A stretch of 48,310 nucleotides of DNA, taken from positions 1 through 48,310 of IMG/VR virus record IMGVR_UViG_3300017743_000020, one strand, 5' to 3'. Below, one piece after another: positions 31,620-41,133 of this stretch (its first letter is position 1; each line of letters opens with the position of its first letter). Source of the DNA: a virus. Position numbers and translations under genes: made by a program. The notes beneath the pieces were generated by a model. That model did no database searches and was not told the DNA's origin. It worked only from the letters and a program-made list of their open reading frames with translations.

Positions 31620-34600
31620 TGAGTCCAAACGAACAACGATTAAGATCTTTATACAATAAAGCTGTTCAGCATTTTAGCTTACCAGACTTTGAAAAATTTG
31701 TACAAGACATACAGAATCCTGACGTATTAGAAAAGGTTAGAGAAGGTTTATCTGAGTATTATAATGTTCCATCTTCAGAGCAAATGATGGAAGATTTATT
31801 TAACATAGTACCTGGAAAAGAAGATCGTATTAATTCAGCCGCTGCTGACAAACTTCCAGAGCCAGATATGGATTTAGCTAAGACAATGTTTGAAGCTATA
31901 GACAACAAAGACGAGGAAAGTGGCTTCTTACCACCTGAGGAAATATCAATGGTTGCTGATCAAGTTGTACAACCTGTTTATAATATAAACGCAATACAGC
32001 AAGATTTAGAAAATCCTTTAGTAGCTGCAGAAATAAAACATGAACAAGATAGGTATGACAAGTTAAGTCCAGTAGATCAGTTTGAGTTTAGAGAACCAGA
32101 AACAGCTGCCAAATTAAAACCTTTAGTAGAAGAGTATAGACAAACGTTGTCTAATATAAACGAGTCTGACGAAGAATATAAGAAAACTTTGCTTGCTAAC
32201 TTTATAGAAGAAGATTTAAGTGAACCTACTTCAGAGGGAGAAAAATTAAATTTAGAAACGGTAAATTTGCCAGATGCTCCAACACCAATGGAGAGACTTG
32301 ATCGACTTGTGGGTACTAATGCTGTAGACAAGTTATTTATAGATGATGAAAAGCCTGCTTGGATGTCTGATCAAGTTTATCAAGAAGTAAAACACTACAA
32401 AGAAACTGGAGAAATAAGCGATAGTGTAATAGATAAAGCATCTGATCAATTAAAAACTCAAACACTAAACAAAGTTAAGTCAGACAAACTTAACGCGTTC
32501 TACCATGCTAATAAAGATTTAACTCAAACAGATAGAAATAAATTAACAGCTTTACTTGCTGATCAAGTTGAAGGAGGTTTAGACTTTAAAAGTGTTATGG
32601 ACTTGTCTAATAATCCTAGCTTAATGGATTTACAAGCTAAAAATATACAGCTTAGATCTAGTGATATTTCAAAAAAAATGAAGTCTATACAGGAGCAGCA
32701 AGATGAGTTAGATAATAATGAACAATTTGTAGAGTTAAATAGCCAAGCAGAAGAAATACAAAGGCAGCTAGATGTAATGGACAAAAATGGAATTAGCAAT
32801 GATTCTCCTGAGTCTATTAAGAAAGAGTATAATGACTTATTAACATCTTACAATGGTGTTATTGATGAGTACAAAGCTAGTGGTTTATTAGATAAAAGAG
32901 AAAAGCTAGCTGAAGATATTATAGCTTGGAATAAAGAACGTGATTCTTTACTAGCAGATTCTAACGAACTAGGAGATGTATCTTTGAGCTTAGAGCTTGC
33001 TACTAAAAACTTTTCTTCTTTAGATAAAGCTATTTTAAGTATGGAACAATCGTTTCTAGGAGCTACAGCATCTACAGTTGGAACTACATTAGGAATGGTA
33101 GGTGAGGTTATAGACAAGACTATAGGTGAAGAAGATGCTACTGCTTTATCTAGTTTTTTAAATAAAGTAGAAGGCGTAGCTTTAGATTACAACGAGAGCT
33201 TACAGCAAGAGATGGCTGTAGCAATGGCGCCTAAACCTTCAATGAGTGATGCTTGGGATGCTGGAGCTTTAAGCGGTTACCTTAGCCAAAGCTTTGCAGA
33301 AGGTATGCCTAGTATTGCTACAGTTTTAATGACTAGAGCTGGAGGTAAAATGTCTAGTCCTAGTAAAAAATCTATCAACAAAGCTTCTGGAGCTGAAAGA
33401 TTTAAATTGCAGGCTAAAGCTAACGTAGCTCAAGCTAGAGCTAGTAAAATTGCTCAAGGTATATTTTTTAATATGAGCTACGGTTTAAAAGGTTCAGAAA
33501 TAAACATTGCACAACGTAACGCACCTAAAGCTATAGTAGAACTAGAAAAAAAGTTAGACTCTGGTTTATTAAGTCCTTTTGAAATAGCTGAAACTAAAAA
33601 TCAAATAGAAGAACTTAATAGAGTTAAAGATCTTAATATACTTCAAAAAGCAGGATCGCAATTAATTTCTGGATCTGTAGACATGTACAGCGAACGTATA
33701 GGTACATTGCGCTATATGAAAAACTTGAATAGAATAGCTGCTCCTGTAGGATCTAGAGCATTTAAAAAAGCTATGTATCAAGGGTTAAACTTAGGTATAA
33801 ATGCTGGTGGAATTGAACTAGCAGAAGAAACTATGGCTCAAATAGGTAACAACCTTTCAGACATATACATACTAGGTGAAAACAAATCTATACTAGATGG
33901 CATAAACGCTGAGTTTGCTTTTAATGTTGGTTTAACTAGTTTAGCTATACAAGGACCTACTGTTGGTAGCAATTTGTATGCTATGCTAGGAGATAATGTT
34001 AAAACTAAAAATGATTATCAATTTGAAAAAGCTAACTTTGACAGGTTAATAGAAATAGAAACAGCTTTAAATGATGGTACTAAAAGATCTAAAAAAGAAA
34101 AGAAAATATTAAAAGCTGAACAAGATTTAATATTAGAACGAGCCGCTTTTAGAAACATAGAAAACGTAGAAAAAATTAGTGCCTTAAGTGAACCACAACA
34201 AATAGAATTATTTGATTTAATAAGTCAAAGAAAAGAATATATAAATAACCTAGTAGAGTTAGGCGGTAGAGCAGATGCTGGAAGTAAAGCTATAAAAAAA
34301 CAAAAAGAACAATTTACTAGTGGATATAAATCTGTAGATACACAAATAGAAAAGCTTTTAAATACTAGAAAAACAAAAGCTACTGAAGATCAAAAAGATG
34401 CTTTTGATCCTGCTATGGCTGCTTACAACCAAGGGTTATTTGAATTTTACAATAATATTGTAGGTGTAACGCAAGAGTTGAATAATAAAAAGTATACGGA
34501 AATTACTGACGAAACAACTGTTGAAGAATTAAGAGAACTTTATGGAGATAGAGCAGAACAGCTAATAGAAGCTAGAGGTAAAAATCAAAATGCTACGTTT

Positions 34601-37600
34601 ATAGGAGAAGATATAATAGTATATAAAGATAATATTGGTAGAAGCATAGGCTCAACTTTAGATAGATATGTAGCTTTGTTATCTGCTGTTGCTCCTATAC
34701 ATGAGTTACAACATATACAAAATAGAAAAGCTGGTATAGTTAAAGATGGTGTTGTTGTTGAGTCTGCTCAATTAGGATTAGAGCAAGCCGAAAAACAATT
34801 AGAAATAAATAAAGAAACAGGAAAAATATCTCAAGAGGATTATAATAATTTTTTAAGTAGAAAACAAGCTTATACTTCTAGCGTAAGAGAATTACAAACT
34901 CAACTAAGCAATGGAGAGATAACTAAAGAACAATATGATGATCTTATTAAAAACCAAGGTGTAGATGTTGAAGAAGTATTAAACTTGTTTGGAGATATGG
35001 TTGCAGCTGGTGTTTTAAGCAAATATGATTTTAGTAAAATATCAGGTTTGAAATACATGCTTAAAAACTTAGCTAACAAGTTCAATCCTAAGACTGGCTT
35101 TTTAATTCCATTAAAAACTGGAGATGATATTTTTAATTACATAAAAAGTTTTCAAAGTTCTGTACAAGATTTTAATCTACAAGCTGGTCCACCAGAAGAT
35201 GAAACTGATGGTAAGTTTTCTAAAGGACCTAGTGAAGAGGTTCAAAGATTATATGATGAACAAGGTGAGGCTGCAGCGTTTGATATTATAGAACAGTTTA
35301 AGCCTATTACAAATAAAATAGTACAACGTAGAAGTGAAGCTCCTGGTTTTGATAGACAATTACTTACTGATGAAATAGAAACTGGTGAGCGTGGTATACT
35401 AGATTTAATAAGAGCTTATGATCCAGAGTCAGGCGTACCTTTAGCAGCTTACATAAATAAGTTTTTACCTTCAAGAGCTATTGAAGCATCTAAAAGAGTT
35501 TTAGGTGAAGAGTTTACTGACGATGTTACAGAGCAAGTGGGATTAGCAGCTGTTGAAGAAGCAGATGATACTCCTGTTGTACAACCTAAAAGAGCTATTA
35601 AACTTAAGAGCAGATTAAGTGGTGACGTTGAACAAGCTGTTAAAAAAGTTAGAGCTGAGGTAGATAATCTGCCTATTGCAGATTTAGATTTTAAATCTTT
35701 AAAAAATATAGCTTTACAAGAAGTACAAGAAATGTTTGGTATAAAACCAAAACCTGGGAACTTAACTAAAGATGATGTAAGAAATGCTCAGCAGTTTATA
35801 AATAAAAATGCGGAAGCTTTAATTACTATGTTACCTGAAGGATCAACGCCTGGAGGTACTTCAACTGGTGTACAAAAAGTATTATTGGATAACTTCTATA
35901 CTAAGACTGATAGAGTTAAAATGTCTAAGACTGGTAGTAAAGCCGGTCTATCTGCTTTTGAAAAGAATAAAAATATAAGTCCTGCTTTGTTTAAAGAAGT
36001 TTTTGGAATAACACCAGCTGGCGAAATGAACTTAGCAGATAGAAATACTAGCGCTAGAATAAAAGCTTTAGTCTCTCAAACAGAACGTATGCTTACAAAT
36101 CAAGAGGTTAGAGAGGCATTACAAGATAAAGGTTTGCCAGTTCCTAGTAAGTTATCTGAAGGTAAAGCAGAGTTGATGTTTTCTAAAGGAGTCAAAATGA
36201 CTAAAGCACAACAAAGAAAACTAGATAAAGCTAGAAAACTATTTACTGCTAGTACTGGAGAACAACTTCTTGCAGAGCAGAAAAATTGGAATCAAATATT
36301 AAAAGCTAATGGACTAGATCCAATCAATATGAAAAGCTTTGAAGGTAGAGAAGCTTACAGGTTATGGTTAGCTAATGTGTTAGCGCCATTAGTACCTAAA
36401 GAATTTTTTACTATTAATTCAGCTGGAACTTTCACTGGTAAAACATTATCTGTTAAAGATTTAGATGGTAATAAAACCGGTGAAAGAGATTACGCTGGTA
36501 ACTTTGCATTTTTAAATTCTAAACAAGTTGCTGCGTTTTTAGATCGAATACAAGAAGACGGAATAAAATTTGCTAGTAAAATAATACCAGGTTTAAAGCG
36601 AGCAAGCTATGTAAAGCTTAATGAAAAATTTGGTACTGAAGAGTTTGAGCAGCAACAAAAAGATAAAGAGAAAGGATTTAAACAAGTACTAGATGTTTTA
36701 AATAAGTTAATACAAGATGATATTAGTAATGCTCCTTTTGTAGCAGCTATGCTTTCTTCTACAAGCGCTTACCAAGGTCACATGATGAGAACATTTTCAC
36801 CTATAATGTTTACTAATTATACAGGCTTAAAACCGGTTGAAGAACATACTCAACCAGCTAGTGATTTAGGTAAATTTTTATTTAACAGAATGCTACAGGG
36901 TAACTACGATCTGTATGTTGATGGTGCTTTAAATAATTACTTTCAAGGTTTATTACCATATGTTAATGACTTAATGTTAAAAGGAGTTGGTGTAAATGGT
37001 AAGTCTTTTAATTATACAGCTAATGCTCCTGTAGAGTTTGCTTATGACATTTTAATGGGAACTAAATCTATATGGATAAGATATTTTAACCCAAATGTAA
37101 ACAGTCAAGTTAGAGAAGACGAAAACGGTAAGATACACAAAGGTGTAGATCCAAATATACTTATAGAAAGCAATGGTAAATCTGTAGCTGAAAACTTTGG
37201 TATTAATGTAGATGAAAACCAAATAACACCATCTGTTATATCTAAACAACAAGACTTGCTATATCAAATATTAAATGGAGATATATCACAAGAGGTTGCT
37301 AAACAAAGGTTAGATGAGTTTTTGAAAACAGCTCCAGGTTTAAAAGCTAGTAAAGGTATAAATGTTACTGACTTAAGCTATTCAAAAGTTTTAAATGTTT
37401 CTAACGATATGACTTCTGAAGATGTTTTAAGTAAAGCTGCTGGTGTAGATGAAGCGTTAAGGTTAGCTAACAAGTTAGATCAACCAATAAAGAAAATTAG
37501 AGTATTTGATTTTGATGATACACTAGCTCAAAGTAACAGTTTAGTATTTTGGACAAAGCCAGATGGAACAGAGGGTGAACTTACAGCTGAGCAATTTGCA

Positions 37601-40033
37601 GAGCAAGGAGCTCAACTAGTTGAACAAGGTGCTGTAATGGATTTTACAGATTTTGACATTGTAAGAGATGGCAAGCGAGGTCCACTATTTAATTTAGCTA
37701 AAAAAATAAAAGATGCTAGAGGTAATGAAGATCTATTTGTTTTAACAGCCAGGTCACCACTATCTCAAGAAGCTATATATGAATTTTTAAAGTCTGAAGG
37801 TTTAGAATTTAAAAAAGAAAATATAATAGGTTTAGGTAATTCTACTGGTGAAGCAAAAGCCAACTGGCTAGTAGATAAAGCGGCTGAAGGATACAACGAC
37901 TTTTACTTTGCTGATGATGCTTTACAAAATGTTAAAGCTGTTCAAGATGCCATGAGTGTATTAGACGTCAAGTCTAGAGTACAACAAGCTAAGTTAAAGT
38001 TTTCACAAGGGTTAGATCAAGAGTTTGATCAGCTAATAACTATGAAAAAAGATCCTATGTTTAAGAAGGAAATATCTAAAGAAAAAGGTAGACTTCTTGG
38101 CAAAGACAAAGATAGCTTTAAATTCTTTATTCCTTATTCAGCTGAAGATTTAGTAGGTTTAATATATCCTACCCTAGCTAAAGGTCCATTAGGTAATTTA
38201 CAAATGTCTTGGTATAAAAAACATTTATTAGATCCTTTAGCAAAAGCTGATGGAGATTTAAGAGCTGATAGACTACAGTTGATAAATGATTTTAAGAAAC
38301 TTAAAAAAGATTTAAACATACCTAAAGATTTAAATAAATCTACTAGTATTGGAGGATTTACAAAAGAGCAAGCCGTAAGAGTTTACTTGTGGTATAAAAA
38401 TGGTATAACTAATATACCTGGAGTAAATGCAGAAGACTTAAAAGAAATGACTGAGATTATTGAAAGTGATCCTCAATTAATAGAATTTGCAGAAGAGCTT
38501 TTAAAAATAACTAAAGGAGATGGCTGGTCAGAGCCTGCTAGTGGTTGGACTGCTGGAACATTAAGTACAGACATACAACAGCTTCTCAATACTACTAAAA
38601 GATATAAGTATTACGAAGATTTTAATCAAAGAATAGATAAGATATATAGTGAAGCTAATTTAAATAAGCTAGAAGCTATGTATGGAAGAAAATATAGAGA
38701 TGCGCTAGAGAATATGATTAAGCGTATTAAGACTGGTAAGAACAGATCATCAGAAGGAACTAGACTTAGCAATAGGATATTAGACTATATTAATGGATCT
38801 AATGCTGCTATAATGTTCTTAAACACTAGATCTGCAGTGCTTCAAACTATATCTGCCATAAACTATGTTAATTGGAATTTTAATAATCCTTTAAAAGCTG
38901 GCGCTGCATTTGCTAATCAACCTCAGTATTGGAAAGACTTTATGACATTGATGAATTCTGACTATTTAAAAGACAGAAGACAAGGTTTAAGAATAAATGT
39001 AACTGAATCTGAAATAGCTGACGCTGCAAAGACTGCAAAAAATAAAGCTAAAGGAGCAATAGCTTACATAATGGAAAAAGGTTATGCACCTACTCAGTTT
39101 GCTGATAGTTTCGCTATAGCTGCTGGTGGTGCTACTTATTATCGTAATAGAATAAACGATCTAATGGAAAACAGTGGGCTTGATGAAAAGCAAGCTACTG
39201 AACAAGCGTTAAGAGAGTGGAAAGAAATATCAGAAGAATCACAACAGTCAAGTAGGCCTGATAAAATATCCCAACAACAGTCAAGCGACTATGGTCGTTT
39301 AATATTAATGTTTGCTAACACACCAATGCAGTATGCTAGAATACAAAAAAGATCTATACAAGATTTAATAGCTGGTAGAGGAGACTGGAAAACTAACGTA
39401 AGTAAAATAGCTTATTATGGCTTTGTTCAAAACTTAATATTCAACTCTCTTCAAAATGCCTTGTTTGCTATTGGAGCTGGCGATGGAGACGATGATGAAG
39501 ATGACAAGAAAGTATATAGAACTATTAATGGTATGTCTGACTCAATGCTAAGAGGTTTAGGTATAGGTGGTGCATCTGCTTCTGTTGTTAAGAATTTATT
39601 ATTAGACATATATGAAAGATCTAAAAGATCTAGACCAGAGTATGTTGACGCTACTTGGAAGTTGCTTCAGTTTTCTCCACCTATAAGTAGTAAAATATCT
39701 AAGATTAGAGGAGCTGCTTATCAGTTTGATAGTAAAAAGCGTAGACAAGAAATGATTGATAAAGGTTTTGCTATTGATAATCCAGCTTATTTAGCAGGTG
39801 CTAAAGTAGTTTCAGCAACAACAAACATACCTCTTGATAGAGCTTTATTAAAGTATGATAATTTTACTGGAGCTTTTGAAGAAGAAAAAGAGTGGTGGGA
39901 AAGTGTAGCGATGATATTAGGATGGCCAGAGTGGCAATTAAAATCTGAAAAGAAACAAAGCTCTAGAAGCAGAAGTAGTAGAACTAAGTCTTCTAGATCT
40001 AGTAGTAATAGAAATAAAAGTAAAAGAAGATGA
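31619..40033 (+). CDS. Giant polyvalent virion protein, 2804 aa, with HExxH and HAD motifs
   Basis: This looks like a packaged multi-domain protein ejected with the DNA. Residues 1-480 are acidic coiled-coil segments. About 480-600 contains amphipathic/hydrophobic helices (ATASTVGTTLGMVGEVI). HELQH at 1028-1032 is a zinc-peptidase-type motif. About 1258-1300 contains AYDPESGVPLAAYINKFLP, loosely like a sigma region 2 or helical phage module. About 1962-2110 is a HAD-type hydrolase: VFDFDDTLA (D1964, D1966, T1968), LTARSP (T2043) and FADDALQN (D2099-D2100). About 2300-2760 is a conserved-style helical region, ending NIPLDRALLKYDN and WWESVAMILGW. The tail is an Arg/Ser-rich basic stretch. No RNA polymerase motif (DxDGD) was found. 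The ATGA overlap couples it to the next gene. Confidence 0.8.
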   Translation: MSPNEQRLRSLYNKAVQHFSLPDFEKFVQDIQNPDVLEKVREGLSEYYNVPSSEQMMEDLFNIVPGKEDRINSAAADKLPEPDMDLAKTMFEAIDNKDEESGFLPPEEISMVADQVVQPVYNINAIQQDLENPLVAAEIKHEQDRYDKLSPVDQFEFREPETAAKLKPLVEEYRQTLSNINESDEEYKKTLLANFIEEDLSEPTSEGEKLNLETVNLPDAPTPMERLDRLVGTNAVDKLFIDDEKPAWMSDQVYQEVKHYKETGEISDSVIDKASDQLKTQTLNKVKSDKLNAFYHANKDLTQTDRNKLTALLADQVEGGLDFKSVMDLSNNPSLMDLQAKNIQLRSSDISKKMKSIQEQQDELDNNEQFVELNSQAEEIQRQLDVMDKNGISNDSPESIKKEYNDLLTSYNGVIDEYKASGLLDKREKLAEDIIAWNKERDSLLADSNELGDVSLSLELATKNFSSLDKAILSMEQSFLGATASTVGTTLGMVGEVIDKTIGEEDATALSSFLNKVEGVALDYNESLQQEMAVAMAPKPSMSDAWDAGALSGYLSQSFAEGMPSIATVLMTRAGGKMSSPSKKSINKASGAERFKLQAKANVAQARASKIAQGIFFNMSYGLKGSEINIAQRNAPKAIVELEKKLDSGLLSPFEIAETKNQIEELNRVKDLNILQKAGSQLISGSVDMYSERIGTLRYMKNLNRIAAPVGSRAFKKAMYQGLNLGINAGGIELAEETMAQIGNNLSDIYILGENKSILDGINAEFAFNVGLTSLAIQGPTVGSNLYAMLGDNVKTKNDYQFEKANFDRLIEIETALNDGTKRSKKEKKILKAEQDLILERAAFRNIENVEKISALSEPQQIELFDLISQRKEYINNLVELGGRADAGSKAIKKQKEQFTSGYKSVDTQIEKLLNTRKTKATEDQKDAFDPAMAAYNQGLFEFYNNIVGVTQELNNKKYTEITDETTVEELRELYGDRAEQLIEARGKNQNATFIGEDIIVYKDNIGRSIGSTLDRYVALLSAVAPIHELQHIQNRKAGIVKDGVVVESAQLGLEQAEKQLEINKETGKISQEDYNNFLSRKQAYTSSVRELQTQLSNGEITKEQYDDLIKNQGVDVEEVLNLFGDMVAAGVLSKYDFSKISGLKYMLKNLANKFNPKTGFLIPLKTGDDIFNYIKSFQSSVQDFNLQAGPPEDETDGKFSKGPSEEVQRLYDEQGEAAAFDIIEQFKPITNKIVQRRSEAPGFDRQLLTDEIETGERGILDLIRAYDPESGVPLAAYINKFLPSRAIEASKRVLGEEFTDDVTEQVGLAAVEEADDTPVVQPKRAIKLKSRLSGDVEQAVKKVRAEVDNLPIADLDFKSLKNIALQEVQEMFGIKPKPGNLTKDDVRNAQQFINKNAEALITMLPEGSTPGGTSTGVQKVLLDNFYTKTDRVKMSKTGSKAGLSAFEKNKNISPALFKEVFGITPAGEMNLADRNTSARIKALVSQTERMLTNQEVREALQDKGLPVPSKLSEGKAELMFSKGVKMTKAQQRKLDKARKLFTASTGEQLLAEQKNWNQILKANGLDPINMKSFEGREAYRLWLANVLAPLVPKEFFTINSAGTFTGKTLSVKDLDGNKTGERDYAGNFAFLNSKQVAAFLDRIQEDGIKFASKIIPGLKRASYVKLNEKFGTEEFEQQQKDKEKGFKQVLDVLNKLIQDDISNAPFVAAMLSSTSAYQGHMMRTFSPIMFTNYTGLKPVEEHTQPASDLGKFLFNRMLQGNYDLYVDGALNNYFQGLLPYVNDLMLKGVGVNGKSFNYTANAPVEFAYDILMGTKSIWIRYFNPNVNSQVREDENGKIHKGVDPNILIESNGKSVAENFGINVDENQITPSVISKQQDLLYQILNGDISQEVAKQRLDEFLKTAPGLKASKGINVTDLSYSKVLNVSNDMTSEDVLSKAAGVDEALRLANKLDQPIKKIRVFDFDDTLAQSNSLVFWTKPDGTEGELTAEQFAEQGAQLVEQGAVMDFTDFDIVRDGKRGPLFNLAKKIKDARGNEDLFVLTARSPLSQEAIYEFLKSEGLEFKKENIIGLGNSTGEAKANWLVDKAAEGYNDFYFADDALQNVKAVQDAMSVLDVKSRVQQAKLKFSQGLDQEFDQLITMKKDPMFKKEISKEKGRLLGKDKDSFKFFIPYSAEDLVGLIYPTLAKGPLGNLQMSWYKKHLLDPLAKADGDLRADRLQLINDFKKLKKDLNIPKDLNKSTSIGGFTKEQAVRVYLWYKNGITNIPGVNAEDLKEMTEIIESDPQLIEFAEELLKITKGDGWSEPASGWTAGTLSTDIQQLLNTTKRYKYYEDFNQRIDKIYSEANLNKLEAMYGRKYRDALENMIKRIKTGKNRSSEGTRLSNRILDYINGSNAAIMFLNTRSAVLQTISAINYVNWNFNNPLKAGAAFANQPQYWKDFMTLMNSDYLKDRRQGLRINVTESEIADAAKTAKNKAKGAIAYIMEKGYAPTQFADSFAIAAGGATYYRNRINDLMENSGLDEKQATEQALREWKEISEESQQSSRPDKISQQQSSDYGRLILMFANTPMQYARIQKRSIQDLIAGRGDWKTNVSKIAYYGFVQNLIFNSLQNALFAIGAGDGDDDEDDKKVYRTINGMSDSMLRGLGIGGASASVVKNLLLDIYERSKRSRPEYVDATWKLLQFSPPISSKISKIRGAAYQFDSKKRRQEMIDKGFAIDNPAYLAGAKVVSATTNIPLDRALLKYDNFTGAFEEEKEWWESVAMILGWPEWQLKSEKKQSSRSRSSRTKSSRSSSNRNKSKRR

Positions 40034-40188
40034 GAAAATGTAAAACACCTTTCAATAAGTACGAGTCACCTGTAGCTTTAAAAGATGCTTGTTATAAAAA
40101 AGCAAAAGCTAAGTACGATGTATTTCCGTCTGCTTATGCTAGCGGTTATATAGCTAAGTGTAGAAAACGTGGTGGAAATATAAAATAA
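40030..40188 (+). CDS. Small basic protein with FPSAYASG motif, 52 aa
   Basis: The ATG at 40030 overlaps the stop of the giant gene (ATGA). The 52-residue frame (MRKCKTPFNKYESP, then YDVFPSAYASGYIAKCRKRG) has three cysteines and a basic end. The FPSAYAS...KCRKRG pattern is one I recall from short proteins of many marine phages and from domains in larger virion proteins. It is followed 1 base later by the phosphatase gene. A nucleic-acid or zinc-binding virion role is possible. Confidence 0.75.
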   Translation: MRKCKTPFNKYESPVALKDACYKKAKAKYDVFPSAYASGYIAKCRKRGGNIK

Positions 40189-40189
40189 T

Positions 40190-40717
40190 ATGGCTAAGTT
40201 AAAAGACTTTGACTATAGTAAGTACAAAAAAATAAAGCCACCTAAAGATAATTCTTTAGAGACTTTTAAAGAAATAAAAGATATTGATAAGCTAAGATCA
40301 GATGAATCTTTTGTTAAAGATAACGACAACTTAATCAAAGCTTATAAGCCTATTGTTGGCGAAGACAAGCAGGTTAAAAATTTAGTAGACGAATCTCAGC
40401 CTATAATACTAAAGTTGAAGAAATATTTTAATAGACCAAGGCCTAAAGAGTTAGCTAAAAACTTTGGTGTTAAGTTAAAAGATATAGAGCTAGACTCTAT
40501 GAAGACTCCTTCATATCCTTCTGGTCATTCAACTCAAGGTTATTTAATATCTGAAATGTTAAAAGATAAATATCCAGAAAAATCAAAAGAACTAGATCAG
40601 AAAGCTAAAGATATATCTGATAGTAGAAATATAGCTAGAGCACATTATAAATCTGATAGTGAAATAGGTAAAAAATTAGGTTTAGATATGGCTAAACATT
40701 TAAAAGGTAACGTATGA
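40190..40717 (+). CDS. PAP2-superfamily phosphatase (soluble)
   Basis: All three signature motifs of the PAP2/vanadium-haloperoxidase fold are present: K77-x6-R84-P85 (KKYFNRPRP), P110-S-G-H113 (SYPSGHST) and S145-R146-x5-H152-xx-S155-D156. H152 is the expected phospho-histidine nucleophile and H113 the acid. Bacterial relatives hydrolyse phosphate esters (class A acid phosphatases) or lipid phosphates. Here there are no membrane segments and no signal peptide, so it is probably cytoplasmic or packaged. At 175 aa it is shorter than the class A enzymes (about 230-250). It overlaps the next gene by 4 bases at the end of the virion block. The substrate is unknown. Confidence 0.85.
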   Translation: MAKLKDFDYSKYKKIKPPKDNSLETFKEIKDIDKLRSDESFVKDNDNLIKAYKPIVGEDKQVKNLVDESQPIILKLKKYFNRPRPKELAKNFGVKLKDIELDSMKTPSYPSGHSTQGYLISEMLKDKYPEKSKELDQKAKDISDSRNIARAHYKSDSEIGKKLGLDMAKHLKGNV

Positions 40718-41055
40718 AAGCAAAGCTTAAATGGAGAGAGTTATTTGAAAATAAAAAAGACTCATCAGAAATGTACATGGCATCTTCAAGATCGCCCTTG
40801 TCTGCTGTTCGTAAAACTAAAAAAGGCTCAAACTTAAAGCGTTGGTTTAAAGAAGAGTGGAAAGATGAAAAAGGAAATGTTTGTGGATCTGAAAAAAATA
40901 AAGATACTAAAGTGTGTAGACCATCTAAAAGAGTTAGTAAAGACTCGCCTAAGTCTTGGAACGAAATGAGTAAAGGTGAAAAACAAAAAGTTACTAAAGC
41001 TAAAAAGAAAGTTGGCATGGGCAAACGTAGAAGCTCTAGCAGCAACGTATCATAG
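40714..41055 (+). CDS. Small basic protein (DUF5872-like)
   Basis: A 113-aa Lys/Arg/Ser-rich protein. The core, from WFKEEWKDEKGNVCGS through VCRPSKRVSKDSPKSWNEMS to KKKVGMGKR, matches my memory of DUF5872, found in short marine-phage and algal-virus proteins and in fusions. It has cysteines at about 70 and 82 and no catalytic motif. It is the last plus-strand gene; a structured element and the bidirectional terminator follow. A DNA-packing or virion role is plausible but unproven. Confidence 0.75.
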   Translation: MKAKLKWRELFENKKDSSEMYMASSRSPLSAVRKTKKGSNLKRWFKEEWKDEKGNVCGSEKNKDTKVCRPSKRVSKDSPKSWNEMSKGEKQKVTKAKKKVGMGKRRSSSSNVS

Positions 41056-41093
41056 GAACACGATATAACTGGGCACCATACCCAAAAGTTCCT
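41054..41093 (+). other. Structured intergenic RNA element of unknown role
   Basis: Immediately at the last plus-strand stop, AGGAAC (41054-41059) can pair with GTTCCT (41088-41093), enclosing a smaller stem TGGG/CCCA (41070-41073, 41081-41084). No T tract follows, so it is not a standard terminator by itself. It may protect the 3' end of the late mRNA or act on the opposite strand. Confidence 0.35.
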
Positions 41094-41100
41094 GTAACCA

Positions 41101-41128
41101 AGAAAGGGGATCGTAATGATCCCCTTTT
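41101..41128. terminator. Bidirectional terminator between converging gene blocks
   Basis: GGGGATC (41106-41112) pairs exactly with GATCCCC (41118-41124) across a GTAAT loop. TTTT follows on the plus strand and an A-rich run (AGAAA) precedes it, giving T-rich sequence on the minus strand. It lies where the plus-strand late block and the minus-strand block meet. Confidence 0.9.
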
Positions 41129-41133
41129 ATTAT

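Noticed and set aside
31619-40033. Giant protein as a virion RNA polymerase, as in crAss-like phages
   Set aside because: No DxDGD or similar double-psi barrel motif was found; the DFDDT motif fits a HAD hydrolase instead.
40692-41045. 117-codon antisense frame over the DUF5872-like gene
   Set aside because: The sense frame has family-like motifs and is coupled to its neighbour; the antisense frame has no leader and would run against the late operon.
41054-41100. tRNA-like fold ending in ACCA at 41097-41100
   Set aside because: Only one outer and one inner stem can be drawn; there are no D, anticodon or T arms, and the length is too short for a tRNA.
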